Notes: generated by a model from the letters alone, not told the origin. Counted from the stretch's first letter, positions 36,776 to 45,514 are shown. The stretch: 64,000 nucleotides of DNA from Flavobacterium sp. IB48 (GCF_016405855.1 NZ_JAEFCA010000003.1:244253-308252); one strand, 5' to 3'. A program made the numbers and translations.

Positions 36776-38164
36776 ATGAAATACGACGTTATTGTTTTAG
36801 GAAGTGGTCCTGGAGGATATGTAACAGCGATTAGAGCTTCTCAATTAGGCTTTAAAGTAGCTGTAGTAGAAAAAGAAAATCTTGGTGGAGTTTGCCTTAA
36901 CTGGGGATGTATCCCAACAAAAGCGCTTTTAAAATCTGCTCAGGTTTTTGATTACCTTAAACACGCTTCTGACTACGGATTGAAAGTTTCTGAATTTGAT
37001 AAAGATTTCCCTGCAGTTATTCAACGTAGCCGTGGTGTTGCCGAAGGAATGAGCAAAGGAGTTCAATTCTTAATGAAAAAAAACAAAATTGACGTTATTG
37101 AAGGTTTTGGAAAACTAAAACCAGGAAAAAAACTTGACGTTACTGATAAAGATAATAAAGTTACAGAATACAGCGCTGATCACATTATCATCGCAACTGG
37201 TGCTCGTTCTCGCGAGTTACCAAACTTACCTCAAGATGGTGTAAAAGTAATTGGATACCGTCAAGCAATGACATTACCAACTCAACCAAAATCTATGATC
37301 ATTGTAGGTTCTGGAGCAATTGGAGTGGAGTTCGCTCATTTCTACAACTCAATGGGAACAGATGTTACTATTGTAGAATTTATGCCAAATGTAGTTCCTG
37401 TAGAAGACGAAGATATCTCAAAACAATTTGAGCGTTCTTTGAAAAAATCAGGAATTAAAGTAATGACTAACTCATCTGTTGAGCGTATTGACACAAGTGG
37501 TGCAGGAGTTAAAGCTTTTGTTAAAACTGCAAAAGGAGAAGAAATTCTTGAAGCTGACATCGTACTTTCGGCAGTTGGAATTAAAACAAACATCGAAAAC
37601 ATCGGATTAGAAGAAGTTGGTATTGCTGTTGACAGAGATAAAATCTTAGTAAACGCTTACAACGAAACTAACATTCCAGGATACTACGCAATTGGAGACG
37701 TTACTCCAGGTCAAGCTTTAGCTCACGTTGCTTCTGCTGAAGGTATCAACTGTGTGGAGAAAATTAAAGGTTTACACGTTGAGCCAATCGATTACGGAAA
37801 CGTTCCTGGTTGTACTTATGCAACTCCAGAAATCGCTTCTGTTGGTTTAACAGAAAAACAAGCTAAAGAAAAAGGTTACGAATTAAAAATTGGTAAATTC
37901 CCATTCTCAGCTTCTGGAAAAGCAAAAGCTGCTGGAAATGCTGACGGATTCGTAAAAGTAATCTTCGATGCTAAATATGGAGAATGGTTAGGATGCCACA
38001 TGATTGGTGCTGGTGTTACAGATATGATTGCAGAAGCAGTTGTAGCTCGTAAACTAGAAACTACAGGTCACGAAATCCTTAAATCTATCCACCCTCACCC
38101 AACAATGAGCGAGGCTGTTATGGAAGCTGTTGCTGATGCTTACGGCGAAGTAATTCACTTGTAA
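36776..38164 (+). CDS. lpdA: dihydrolipoyl dehydrogenase
   Basis: A 462-residue class I flavoprotein disulfide reductase. FAD-binding GSGPGGY (9-15), redox disulfide Cys40-Cys45 in GGVCLNWGCIPTKALL, NAD-binding GSGAIGVEF, the FAD motif YAIGDVTPG and the C-terminal base SIHPHPTMSEAV (His-Glu dyad). It reoxidises dihydrolipoamide in pyruvate, 2-oxoglutarate or branched-chain oxo-acid dehydrogenase complexes or the glycine cleavage system. No partner subunit genes are adjacent, so it is the free-standing E3 copy. Codon use looks more strongly biased than its neighbours, in keeping with high expression. Confidence 0.96.
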   Translation: MKYDVIVLGSGPGGYVTAIRASQLGFKVAVVEKENLGGVCLNWGCIPTKALLKSAQVFDYLKHASDYGLKVSEFDKDFPAVIQRSRGVAEGMSKGVQFLMKKNKIDVIEGFGKLKPGKKLDVTDKDNKVTEYSADHIIIATGARSRELPNLPQDGVKVIGYRQAMTLPTQPKSMIIVGSGAIGVEFAHFYNSMGTDVTIVEFMPNVVPVEDEDISKQFERSLKKSGIKVMTNSSVERIDTSGAGVKAFVKTAKGEEILEADIVLSAVGIKTNIENIGLEEVGIAVDRDKILVNAYNETNIPGYYAIGDVTPGQALAHVASAEGINCVEKIKGLHVEPIDYGNVPGCTYATPEIASVGLTEKQAKEKGYELKIGKFPFSASGKAKAAGNADGFVKVIFDAKYGEWLGCHMIGAGVTDMIAEAVVARKLETTGHEILKSIHPHPTMSEAVMEAVADAYGEVIHL

Positions 38165-38222
38165 AAATATACAAAGTAGAGACCTAAACATCTTTACGGA
38201 GTTATATATAATTTTCAATTTA

Positions 38223-38262
38223 TAAAATCCGATTTGTGAAAACAGATCGGATTTTTTTTTTT
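38223..38262 (+). terminator. terminator after lpd, ATCCGATTT family member 1
   Basis: AATCCGATTTGT (38226-38237), GAAA tetraloop, ACAGATCGGATT (38242-38253), then a long T tract. The 28 bases 38226-38253 are identical to 40008-40035. Confidence 0.92.
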
Positions 38263-38531
38263 ACAACAATACAAAAGCTTTGAAAAAGAATACGATAAGA
38301 AAAAAACATCTTATTAATAATCTTTTTTTGTATTTTTAGCCTTACAAAAATTGCAACAACGATTTTAGTCTCCTCGAACTCCAATACAAAAAATAAATCC
38401 TGCTTTCATTAGTTGATAAAAGAAGCAGAAAACATAGGTTAACTTCGGTTTTTGATTTATAAGGCCTCCTATTTCTTAAAAGCTGAAGAATGAAGAATAA
38501 TAAAATTTATAATTCCTAATAAATTAATATT
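38263..38531. other. AT-rich intergenic leader before the DUF1254 gene
   Basis: About 270 bases without a gene. A near-consensus -7 element TATTTTTA lies at 38331-38338, which would give a leader of about 190 bases. I see no repeat or strong hairpin in the remainder. Confidence 0.45.
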
Positions 38532-39977
38532 ATGAAAAAAACCTTCCTTTCAGTTTTAAGTTTACTGTTACTTTTAGGCTGCAATCAGACCAAAACGACA
38601 GATACCGAAAACAAAAGCAGTAAAGACAACACAACTGCATTTAAACCAGCAAATATTAAAGAAGAAATTTTGTATCAACGTGGCGTTGAAGCTGCAATAT
38701 GGGGAATGCCTGCTGTTAATTATCAATTAATGTACGACGCACTGGAGAAACTAAATGGCAATTACAATCAAGTTGTTATCTGGCCAAAGTTGTTAGACTG
38801 GAAAAATCAAACCCTGACTCCAAATCCAGATGTAATTTATTTAATGCCCTTTTTCAATACCGAAAAAGTAGGACCGGTTGTGCTTGAAATTCCGCCAGCT
38901 GATAATGGCGTTTTTAACGGAAGCGTTATGACCTACTGGCAAAATGCTCTCGAAGATGTTGGCCCAGGAGGAGTTGATAAAGGCAAAGGAGGAAAATACC
39001 TTTTTCTGCCGCCAGGTTATGATAAAAGTAAAATTCCTGCAGGTTATATTCCTTTACAATCTGATACTTACAGAGGTTATGCATTATTGCGTTCTGTCTT
39101 AAAAAGCGGAAGTGCTGCAGACGTTGCAACAGCTGTGGCATATTCTAAACGAATTAAACTTTATCCGTTAAGTGAAGCTTCAAATAATCCTACTACAACT
39201 TTTGTAGACGCAAGCGACAAAGTATACGAATCAAATATACCTTTTGACTTTACTTTTTACGAAACCTTAAATAAAATAGTTCAGGTAGAGCCATGGCTTA
39301 GTAGAGATCGCGTTATGATTGATCCTCTAAAAACAATAGGTATAGAAAGAGGAAAATCATTCAGTCCCGATGCTCGTACCAAAGAAATATTAGCACACGC
39401 CGTTAAGACTGCAAAAGAATGGTTAGAATATAATTATGAAGCTACAAAACCCTTTTACAAAGATACTCACTGGTTCTTTCCTGCAGATGAAGACAACATT
39501 CGAAGTGTAAAAAGCACCTACGGAATATCCGAAATTTATCCAATAGATAATCGTGCAGTTTGTTACATGATTGCATTCTTCAGTGCCAAACATTTGGGTG
39601 AATCTCAATATTATTTAATGCAAATAGTAGATAAAGAAGGTAATCCGCTTGACGGAAAAAACACGTATAAAGTTACCGTTCCTGCAAATGTTCCCGTAAA
39701 ACAATATTGGTCAATGACTGTTTATAATCGTGAAACCCATACTTTCATACGAGATAAAAAATGGGCCGCACGCTCTTCTCAAACGCCAGGACTTAAAACC
39801 AATAGTGATGGTACTGTTGATCTTTTCTTTGGTCCGACACCGCCAGAAAGCGGTGAATCTAATTGGGTACCAACAGATTCTAACGGTAAATTTGAAATTC
39901 TTGCACGTTTCTATGGCCCTAAACCAAATCTATATGATCAAAGTTGGAAACTGAATGATTTAGAAAAAGTAAAATAA
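38532..39977 (+). CDS. DUF1254/DUF1214 lipoprotein
   Basis: A 481-residue protein with a lipoprotein signal (Cys17 in LLLLLGCNQ). The N-terminal half is DUF1254 (AAIWGMPAVNYQLMYDAL, then TPNPDVIYLMPFFNT), the C-terminal half is DUF1214 (VPVKQYWSMTVYNRETHTFI, FFGPTPP, WKLNDLEKVK). The fusion is widespread in bacteria and has no settled biochemical role. It is a stand-alone gene between two almost identical terminators, anchored in the envelope. Confidence 0.88.
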   Translation: MKKTFLSVLSLLLLLGCNQTKTTDTENKSSKDNTTAFKPANIKEEILYQRGVEAAIWGMPAVNYQLMYDALEKLNGNYNQVVIWPKLLDWKNQTLTPNPDVIYLMPFFNTEKVGPVVLEIPPADNGVFNGSVMTYWQNALEDVGPGGVDKGKGGKYLFLPPGYDKSKIPAGYIPLQSDTYRGYALLRSVLKSGSAADVATAVAYSKRIKLYPLSEASNNPTTTFVDASDKVYESNIPFDFTFYETLNKIVQVEPWLSRDRVMIDPLKTIGIERGKSFSPDARTKEILAHAVKTAKEWLEYNYEATKPFYKDTHWFFPADEDNIRSVKSTYGISEIYPIDNRAVCYMIAFFSAKHLGESQYYLMQIVDKEGNPLDGKNTYKVTVPANVPVKQYWSMTVYNRETHTFIRDKKWAARSSQTPGLKTNSDGTVDLFFGPTPPESGESNWVPTDSNGKFEILARFYGPKPNLYDQSWKLNDLEKVK

Positions 39978-40003
39978 TTAGGGAAAAGAATTTACCCCAA
40001 GAG

Positions 40004-40042
40004 ATTTAATCCGATTTGTGAAAACAGATCGGATTTTTTTAT
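40004..40042 (+). terminator. terminator after the DUF1254 gene, family member 2
   Basis: AATCCGATTTGT (40008-40019), GAAA loop, ACAGATCGGATT (40024-40035), T tract. The 28-base core is identical to the terminator after lpd 1.8 kb upstream. Confidence 0.92.
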
Positions 40043-40159
40043 GCTTTTTAATCAAATCGACAATGTACACCTTACTCTTTTAAAAAATTAGTTTTTTAAT
40101 ATTTTAATATTATTTTCGCAAAAATCTAACTAACCCATTTTTTACAAATCAGAAATAGT

Positions 40160-40750
40160 ATGAAGAAAATTTTCCTTTTTATCATTTTAGGAATAACCAT
40201 TAATTTAAAAGCCCAAGAAGCCAGTGTTGAAAAATCAATGTTCTCAATCCAAACTGGATTTGCAGGATTATGGCTCAATAACGAATTTAAACTTGCTAAT
40301 TCACTCGCATTAAGAAGCGAAATTGGTATCGAATACGATTTTGCAGTAGGAGACCATTACGACGAAGCTGGTTTTATTCTACAGCCAGTTATAACATTAG
40401 AACCCAGATTTTATTACAATTTGAAAAAAAGAAATTCTCAAGGAAGAAAAACTTCTAACAATAGCGGCAACTATCTTTCTTTAAGAACAAGTTATCATCC
40501 AGATTGGTTTGTAATAAATCTAGATGACAATATTACCAAAACAGCAGATTTGTCTATTATTCCAACTTGGGGAATAAAACGTTCGATTGGAGATCATTTT
40601 ACTTATGAAACTGGAGTCGGATTAGGATACAGACTCGTATTTCTAAAAGCAAACTCATACAACGGACACGCACAAAATGTAGATGATTTTAATACAACTG
40701 AAAGCCAATACACGCCTTATTTACATCTAAGAATTGGTTACGTTTTTTAA
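40160..40750 (+). CDS. small outer-membrane beta-barrel-like protein
   Basis: A 196-residue exported protein with a signal peptide (MKKIFLFIILGITINLKAQ). The mature part is rich in alternating hydrophobic and polar residues (FSIQTGFAGLWLNNEF, LALRSEIGIEYDF, FTYETGVGLGYRLVF) and ends HLRIGYVF with a C-terminal Phe, typical of an 8-strand-type barrel. I do not recognise a specific family; it may be a porin-like or structural protein. A near-consensus promoter element TATTTTCG is at 40111-40118. Monocistronic. Confidence 0.75.
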   Translation: MKKIFLFIILGITINLKAQEASVEKSMFSIQTGFAGLWLNNEFKLANSLALRSEIGIEYDFAVGDHYDEAGFILQPVITLEPRFYYNLKKRNSQGRKTSNNSGNYLSLRTSYHPDWFVINLDDNITKTADLSIIPTWGIKRSIGDHFTYETGVGLGYRLVFLKANSYNGHAQNVDDFNTTESQYTPYLHLRIGYVF

Positions 40751-40771
40751 AAGACATATAATTATTTAACG

Positions 40772-40809
40772 AAATCCGATTTACTTTTAGTAAATCGGAT
40801 TTTTTTTTA
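40772..40809 (+). terminator. terminator after the barrel gene, family member 3
   Basis: AAATCCGATTTACT (40772-40785) pairs perfectly over 14 bases with AGTAAATCGGATTT (40789-40802) around a TTT loop, then a T tract. Confidence 0.92.
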
Positions 40810-40913
40810 AGCCTTCAAATCCCTAACACCGCAGAATGTTAAACTTAAAAAGAAAAGCATCTATTGAAATAAATATTACTTAATTTTAGTAAATATAATC
40901 TAACAAAAAAATC

Positions 40914-41663
40914 ATGTCTGAAACAACAATTTTCTACGCCGACGGAGAAAATCCAAAAATGATCGAAGCTTACAAAAGAGCTCAAGAAACCTTTAAATAC
41001 TTCTGGAGAGAACTATCTTGGGAATACCGAAGAATAGTTCCAGGTTTAGATGTTGCTTGTGTAAAACTAGCTTTCACCCAAGATATAGACGACGACACCA
41101 TTGTAGAACACATGTGGATTAACGACGTAAACTTTGACGGCGAAACGATATACGGAATTTTAGTAAATGATCCCAACGAATTGACTAATGTAAATAATGG
41201 AGACGAAATCGCAATTCCTATTAATCAAATTAGTGATTGGTTATTTGCTATTGACGGCAAAACTTATGGAGCATTTACAATTCAGACAATGCGCTCTGAA
41301 ATGAGCGATGAAGAAAGAGAATCGCATGATGAAGCGTGGGGATTAGATTTTGGTGATTTTAATGATATTTTAATTGTAAACGAACAAAAAGAGAAACCAG
41401 AAAATCTAATTGAACATCCAATGAGCAAAAACATGAAAGAAAGTCTCATTGAATTCTTAAAAAACAATCCAGAAGAAATAGAAGCTCAAGACGATTTGGG
41501 TTATACTTTTTTACATCGCGAAGCTATTGCCGGAAATCAAACTTCTGTAGAGCTCATTTTAAAAGCAGGAGCCAATGCAGATGCAAAAACCAATAACGGA
41601 AAAACAGCTTTAGATTTTGCCAAAGAGCTCAAATGGGATCACTTAATTCCTGTACTTCAATAG
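40914..41663 (+). CDS. DUF2314 protein fused to ankyrin repeats
   Basis: A 249-residue cytosolic protein. Residues about 14-130 form a DUF2314 (YegJ-like) domain: AQETFKYFWRELSWE, VEHMWINDVNFDGETIYGIL, then NQISDWLFAIDGKTYGAFTI. After an acidic linker, residues about 190-249 give two ankyrin-type repeats (DDLGYTFLHREAIAGNQTSV, LKAGANADAKTNNGKTALDFAK). Ankyrin repeats mediate protein contacts, and DUF2314 has no known activity. Stand-alone gene with its own terminator. The fusion boundary lies at about residue 165. Confidence 0.82.
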   Translation: MSETTIFYADGENPKMIEAYKRAQETFKYFWRELSWEYRRIVPGLDVACVKLAFTQDIDDDTIVEHMWINDVNFDGETIYGILVNDPNELTNVNNGDEIAIPINQISDWLFAIDGKTYGAFTIQTMRSEMSDEERESHDEAWGLDFGDFNDILIVNEQKEKPENLIEHPMSKNMKESLIEFLKNNPEEIEAQDDLGYTFLHREAIAGNQTSVELILKAGANADAKTNNGKTALDFAKELKWDHLIPVLQ

Positions 41664-41673
41664 AAAATTTTAG

Positions 41674-41707
41674 AACCCGATTTGCAAAAACAAGTCGGGT
41701 TTTTTAT
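41674..41707 (+). terminator. terminator after the DUF2314 gene, family member 4
   Basis: AACCCGATTTG (41674-41684) pairs with CAAGTCGGGTT (41691-41701) with a G-T pair, followed by T. The core is related to the ATCCGATTT terminators but with CCCG/CGGG at the base. Confidence 0.88.
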
Positions 41708-41793
41708 TTACTAAGTTGCTTTCAAAATGAATATTTCTTCATTTCAAAATCAAAACTATTTTTTTTTTAGATGGTTTAAAATAAAGAATATGC

Positions 41794-41801
41794 TACTTTT
41801 G
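41794..41801 (+). promoter_or_regulatory. -7 promoter element for the TPM gene
   Basis: TACTTTTG fits TAnnTTTG exactly, 26 bases before the ATG at 41828. No TTG at the -33 position. Confidence 0.5.
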
Positions 41802-41827
41802 CTGCACCAAATCTAACCTGCAACAGA

Positions 41828-42331
41828 ATGAAAAAATTATTCTTTACGCTACTATTATTATCTTCAGTTCTTTTGTCTGCCCAAACAAAAAACGATATTG
41901 ATTTTGCTTCACGTTTAAAAAGCACTTTTTCTCAATCTACAGACTGTGTTAACGACTTCGAAAAAATACTAAAACCAGAAGAACTTAAGGCTTTAAACAC
42001 TACTCTAAACAATTTTGAAAAAAAATACCTTTACAAAATTGTTATTATAACAACTCCTTCTATAGAACCTTTTCAATCATTTGAAGAGTTTGCAACCGAT
42101 TTAGATCAATTTTTATCAAAAGACCCAAGATTAGATCCTACTCTTTTAATTGTTGTTAGCAAAACATTGAGACAGATTCAGCTTTTAAGTGTCGATTTTA
42201 TAAAATACAAGTTAAACACAGAAGACACTCAAAACATAATCAGCACCTATTCTATTCCCGAGCTTAAAAAAGGAAATTACTATAAAGCGCTAGAGCAGGC
42301 TTCAAATGAGCTTATAAAAAAGCTACAGTAA
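41828..42331 (+). CDS. exported TPM-domain protein
   Basis: A 167-residue protein with a signal peptide (about 1-19, ending LLSAQ). The rest resembles a TPM domain (YgcG/TLP18.3 family): EDFEKILKPEELKALNTTLNNFEK-like start, KIVIITTPSIEPFQSFEEFA, then TLLIVVSKTLRQIQL. TPM proteins are periplasmic or membrane-linked, with proposed acid phosphatase or assembly functions. No membrane anchor is seen at the C-terminus, so it is probably soluble in the periplasm. Monocistronic. Confidence 0.72.
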   Translation: MKKLFFTLLLLSSVLLSAQTKNDIDFASRLKSTFSQSTDCVNDFEKILKPEELKALNTTLNNFEKKYLYKIVIITTPSIEPFQSFEEFATDLDQFLSKDPRLDPTLLIVVSKTLRQIQLLSVDFIKYKLNTEDTQNIISTYSIPELKKGNYYKALEQASNELIKKLQ

Positions 42332-42341
42332 TAAATAATTC

Positions 42342-42378
42342 AAAATCCGATTTGTGCAAACAGGTCGGATTTTTTTAT
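42342..42378 (+). terminator. terminator after the TPM gene, family member 5
   Basis: AATCCGATTTGT (42344-42355), GCAA tetraloop, ACAGGTCGGATT (42360-42371), T tract. Compared with members 1 and 2 the loop changes GAAA to GCAA (both GNRA) and the stem keeps pairing through G-T. Confidence 0.92.
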
Positions 42379-42462
42379 CTATATTGTCTACTTCCAGCAG
42401 AATTCTAAAAATAATTTAAAAGACAATTTCTGCAATTGAAGAACAGTAAATTAAAATTAGAA

Positions 42463-42897
42463 ATGATACGCATAATAGAAGCCCAAAATAGTGATCTGCC
42501 ACATTTAAGAAAGCTTTTTCTAAATGAAAGACGGCGCACATTTGCCGACCAAGACATTTCTCAATTCAAATTAGAAGATTTTGATAAGCAAACTCAAGGA
42601 GAATATATTTTAATTGCACATGTAGACAATATCCCAATCGGATTTATTTCGATCTGGTTGCCCAACAATTTTATCCATCATCTTTATGTTGACCATAAAC
42701 ATCAAGGACAAAATATTGGAACCGAATTATTAAAAGCTGCAATTTCTAAAACCAATTTTCCGCTTACTTTAAAATGTGTTGAAAACAATAGTAAAGCAAT
42801 TCATTTTTACCTAAAAAAAGGATTTGTAGAAAAATCAAGAGGAAATTCTAGCAACGGAAGTTATATTTTATTTGAATTAACCAACGATGTAAAATAA
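42463..42897 (+). CDS. GNAT family N-acetyltransferase
   Basis: A 144-residue acetyltransferase. The start is taken at ATG 42463 (MIRIIEAQNSDLPHLRKLF), the usual beginning of the fold, rather than an in-frame TTG at 42436. The acetyl-CoA binding motif is HHLYVDHKHQGQNIGTELLK (about 77-96, with the Q-x-x-x-G pattern), followed by the LKCVENNSKAIHFYLKKGF block. The acceptor substrate cannot be inferred. Immediately downstream lies the GC-rich repeat. Confidence 0.9.
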   Translation: MIRIIEAQNSDLPHLRKLFLNERRRTFADQDISQFKLEDFDKQTQGEYILIAHVDNIPIGFISIWLPNNFIHHLYVDHKHQGQNIGTELLKAAISKTNFPLTLKCVENNSKAIHFYLKKGFVEKSRGNSSNGSYILFELTNDVK

Positions 42898-42927
42898 CCC
42901 TATATGCAAAACATATGCGTTTCATAT

Positions 42928-43014
42928 GGGCGTGTCCCTCCGGGTCAGGCTGTCCGCTATATCTTTTATGGCAAACCCTGCCATAAAAGGATGCCGCTCC
43001 CATCCTTCACGCAT
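42928..43014. repeat. GC-rich intergenic repeat element with internal hairpin
   Basis: From GGGCGTGTCCCTCCGGGTCA to CCATCCTTCACGCA the base composition is sharply more GC-rich than the surroundings. It includes a perfect 11-base hairpin CTTTTATGGCA (42963-42973) with TGCCATAAAAG (42979-42989) around AACCC. There is no open frame of note. From memory, near-identical elements are scattered between genes in flavobacterial genomes; this needs a search. It may be a dispersed REP-like element or the remnant of a small mobile element. Confidence 0.7.
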
Positions 43015-43095
43015 TGGTTTTCATAAGAACACTTTTGTTCTAATATAATTTGTATTTTAGTAAGATCAGAACTACAACCAAAAACATTCTAAATC

Positions 43096-43776
43096 ATGCT
43101 AAAACAAATTTTTATCCTTTTCATTTTTTGTTTCGGAATCCAATTGCATTCACAAGAAACTGGTTTTACGACACCAGATTATAAAGCCATTGAAAAAGAA
43201 ATAAGTGACAAAAATTCAAAGTTTTTCTATCCTAAATTAATGGAAAGACTCACGAAGAACGACACTCTTTTAACGCATGATGAATACCGCCATTTGTATC
43301 TTGGTTATTTTTTTCAGCCCAAATACAATGCTTTCTGGAAATCTCCAGACGACGAAAAGCTCCAAGCTTATTACAACAAAGAAAAACTCGAAACCACCGA
43401 TTACGATGCCATTATCAAACTAATCAATCATTCTCTAAACGATTTCCCTTTCGACTTACAGCAGCTTAACTTTCTAGCCTATATTTATCACTTAAAAGGC
43501 GATGAAACCAGTGCAAAAATTGCCTCTTTTAGATTTCATAGTATCATGAACGTTATTCTTTCTTCTGGCGACGGTAAAAAATGCGAAACTGGTTTTCACG
43601 TATTAATGGTCGATCACGAATATATTCTGCTTAGCCTTTTTGAAATCGAATCGAAAGGACAATCACTTGTTGATAATTGTGATTATTTAAGCTTTGAAAA
43701 AGGTGTTTACAATGTTGATGGCATTTATTTCAATATCGAAAAAATGCTCGAAAACGAAAGGAAAGTTCTTAAATAA
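43096..43776 (+). CDS. exported DUF4919 protein
   Basis: A 226-residue protein with a signal peptide (MLKQIFILFIFCFGIQLHSQ). The mature part begins DYKAIEKEISDKNSKFFYPKLMERL and contains EYRHLYLGYFFQPKYNAF and the TPR-like LNFLAYIYHLKGDETSAKI, matching the DUF4919 family, which is found mainly in Bacteroidota. Function unknown. Cys residues in KKCETGFHVLMV and VDNCDYLSFEKG could form a disulfide. Apparently monocistronic. Confidence 0.85.
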   Translation: MLKQIFILFIFCFGIQLHSQETGFTTPDYKAIEKEISDKNSKFFYPKLMERLTKNDTLLTHDEYRHLYLGYFFQPKYNAFWKSPDDEKLQAYYNKEKLETTDYDAIIKLINHSLNDFPFDLQQLNFLAYIYHLKGDETSAKIASFRFHSIMNVILSSGDGKKCETGFHVLMVDHEYILLSLFEIESKGQSLVDNCDYLSFEKGVYNVDGIYFNIEKMLENERKVLK

Positions 43777-43865
43777 CAATCCCATTATTACTTATGTTTT
43801 TATTTGTATTTTCGTACAAAATATAATTAGTTTTAAAAGCATTTTCTAATACAAAAAATCTAAAA

Positions 43866-44459
43866 ATGAATATTCTAATTGTTTACGCGCATCCTAGCAA
43901 AAAATCGTATACTTTTCAAGTTCTAAAAAGATTAAAACTAGCCTTGAACAATCAAAAATGGAATATAGAAATCTCTGATTTGTATGCGTCTAATTTTATT
44001 AGCGATATGTCTGAGGAAGAATACGATCGTGAAGGTTTTGCGAAAACAGAACTTCCTATACCTGCAGATGTTTTAGCAGAACAAGAAAAAATAGAAAAAG
44101 CAGACTGTATTATTTTTCTATATCCTGTTTGGTGGAGCGATTGTCCAGCAAAATTAAAAGGCTGGTTTGATCGTGTATATTCGGTAGGATATGCATATGG
44201 GCAAAACGAAACTTCCAGAAAAATGAAAACCATTCCGTACGGTCTTGTAATTTGCACAGCCGGTCATCCGAATGAGTTTTTACATGAAATCGAAATCGCT
44301 CAAAGCATGGAAAAAATTATGATCGAAGACCGACTTGGAAAACGTTTTACACATAAAGAAATGATTATTCTAGGCGGAACTTTGAATCTCGAAAATGTAA
44401 TGTCAAAACATTTTGACCTTATCAATAGAATTCCTCAAAAAATTAAAACAATAGTATAA
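43866..44459 (+). CDS. flavodoxin-fold NAD(P)H:quinone oxidoreductase
   Basis: A 197-residue protein of the NQO1/KefF/MdaB family: FMN-binding start MNILIVYAHPSKKSYTFQVL, then IIFLYPVWWSDCPAKLKGWFDRVYSVGYAY, the hallmark PxWW motif with the substrate loop. It should perform two-electron reduction of quinones or similar acceptors with NAD(P)H in the cytosol. A near-consensus -7 element TATTTTCG lies at 43807-43814. A small membrane-protein gene follows 24 bases downstream and may be co-transcribed. Confidence 0.9.
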   Translation: MNILIVYAHPSKKSYTFQVLKRLKLALNNQKWNIEISDLYASNFISDMSEEEYDREGFAKTELPIPADVLAEQEKIEKADCIIFLYPVWWSDCPAKLKGWFDRVYSVGYAYGQNETSRKMKTIPYGLVICTAGHPNEFLHEIEIAQSMEKIMIEDRLGKRFTHKEMIILGGTLNLENVMSKHFDLINRIPQKIKTIV

Positions 44460-44483
44460 AACTCAAATCTAAATTTACCCAAA

Positions 44484-44924
44484 ATGACACAAGACAATAA
44501 TGTAGAGAAATCAGTCTTTGAAGAGATTCCGACAGAAAAAATATATTCTAAAAAAGCAATTAGCACCGCAACTTTTTTTGGCGGTCCATTGGTTGCTGGT
44601 TATTGCATTGCGGAAAATTTTAAAACTTTTAATGATCTTGAAAAAGCCAGAAACACTTGGATTATTACAGCGATCTGTACAATCGTAATCATTGGAATCT
44701 CATTTAGCCTTCCCGAAAACTTTCCAAAAATTGTTTTTCCAGTTATTTATTCTTTCATCGCTTCCTACATAATTCAGACTTATCAAGAAGAAAACATACA
44801 AAAGCATAACGATAACGGAGGAGATACTTATGGCGGATGGAGAGTTACTTTAATCACTCTTTTAGGTTTTCTAATTTTATTTGGCTTAATTATGGCAATT
44901 GCAGTATTCTTTTACGGCATCTAA
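44484..44924 (+). CDS. hypothetical membrane protein
   Basis: A 146-residue protein with an acidic cytosolic N-terminus (about 1-25), hydrophobic segments at about 28-45 (ISTATFFGGPLVAGYCIA), 55-75, 80-98 and 120-143, and a polar loop NIQKHNDNGGDTYGG. I do not recognise a family. It lies 24 bases after the quinone reductase gene, and the 104-base gap behind it has no clear terminator. Composition and codon use match the neighbours. Confidence 0.7.
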   Translation: MTQDNNVEKSVFEEIPTEKIYSKKAISTATFFGGPLVAGYCIAENFKTFNDLEKARNTWIITAICTIVIIGISFSLPENFPKIVFPVIYSFIASYIIQTYQEENIQKHNDNGGDTYGGWRVTLITLLGFLILFGLIMAIAVFFYGI

Positions 44925-45028
44925 TAAAAAACTTGTCTGAAATACACCTTTAAATTGTCTTTTAAACACCTTAATCAATTGATTTTTAGATTGTAATTTT
45001 ACTTTACTAATTTAAAAGTCAATTGATT

Positions 45029-45514
45029 ATGAATACTCACGATTTTACCACAACCATAATTGTCAATCAATCGCCAGAAGAAGTTTTTAAAGCCATACAA
45101 AATGTTCGCGGCTGGTGGTCTGAAGAAATTGAAGGAAAAACAGCAAATCAAGGCGATGAATTTAAATATCATTATGAAGATGTTCATCGCTGTAAAATAA
45201 AATTGATTGAAGTAATTCCGAATCAGAAAATTGTTTGGCTCATTGAAGAAAATTATTTCAGCTTCACGAAAGATGATACAGAATGGACTAATACAACAGC
45301 AGTTTTTGATATCTCAAAAGAAGATGACAAAACAAAACTCACTTTTACACATATTGGTTTGGTTCCAGAATATGAATGTTTTGATGTTTGCAAAGCAGGC
45401 TGGAGTAATTACATCGAGAATAGTTTGAAAAAACTAATTGAAACAGGAAAAGGCCAACCAAACGCAACGGGAAAGCCTCAAATTGAAACGGAAAGAAAAT
45501 TATCCGAAAAATAA
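45029..45514 (+). CDS. SRPBCC (AHSA1-like) domain protein
   Basis: A 161-residue protein. I use ATG 45029; an in-frame TTG at 45023 adds only two residues. The N-terminus DFTTTIIVNQSPEEVFKAIQ and VRGWWSEEIEGKT, followed by alternating strands (KIKLIEVIPNQKIVWLIEE, TKLTFTHIGLVPEYECFDV) and a C-terminal amphipathic helix with GWSNYIENSLKKLIETG, define the START-like fold with a ligand cavity. The role is unknown; relatives include activators of Hsp90 ATPase and polyketide cyclases. A second SRPBCC gene lies at 53867. Confidence 0.88.
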   Translation: MNTHDFTTTIIVNQSPEEVFKAIQNVRGWWSEEIEGKTANQGDEFKYHYEDVHRCKIKLIEVIPNQKIVWLIEENYFSFTKDDTEWTNTTAVFDISKEDDKTKLTFTHIGLVPEYECFDVCKAGWSNYIENSLKKLIETGKGQPNATGKPQIETERKLSEK

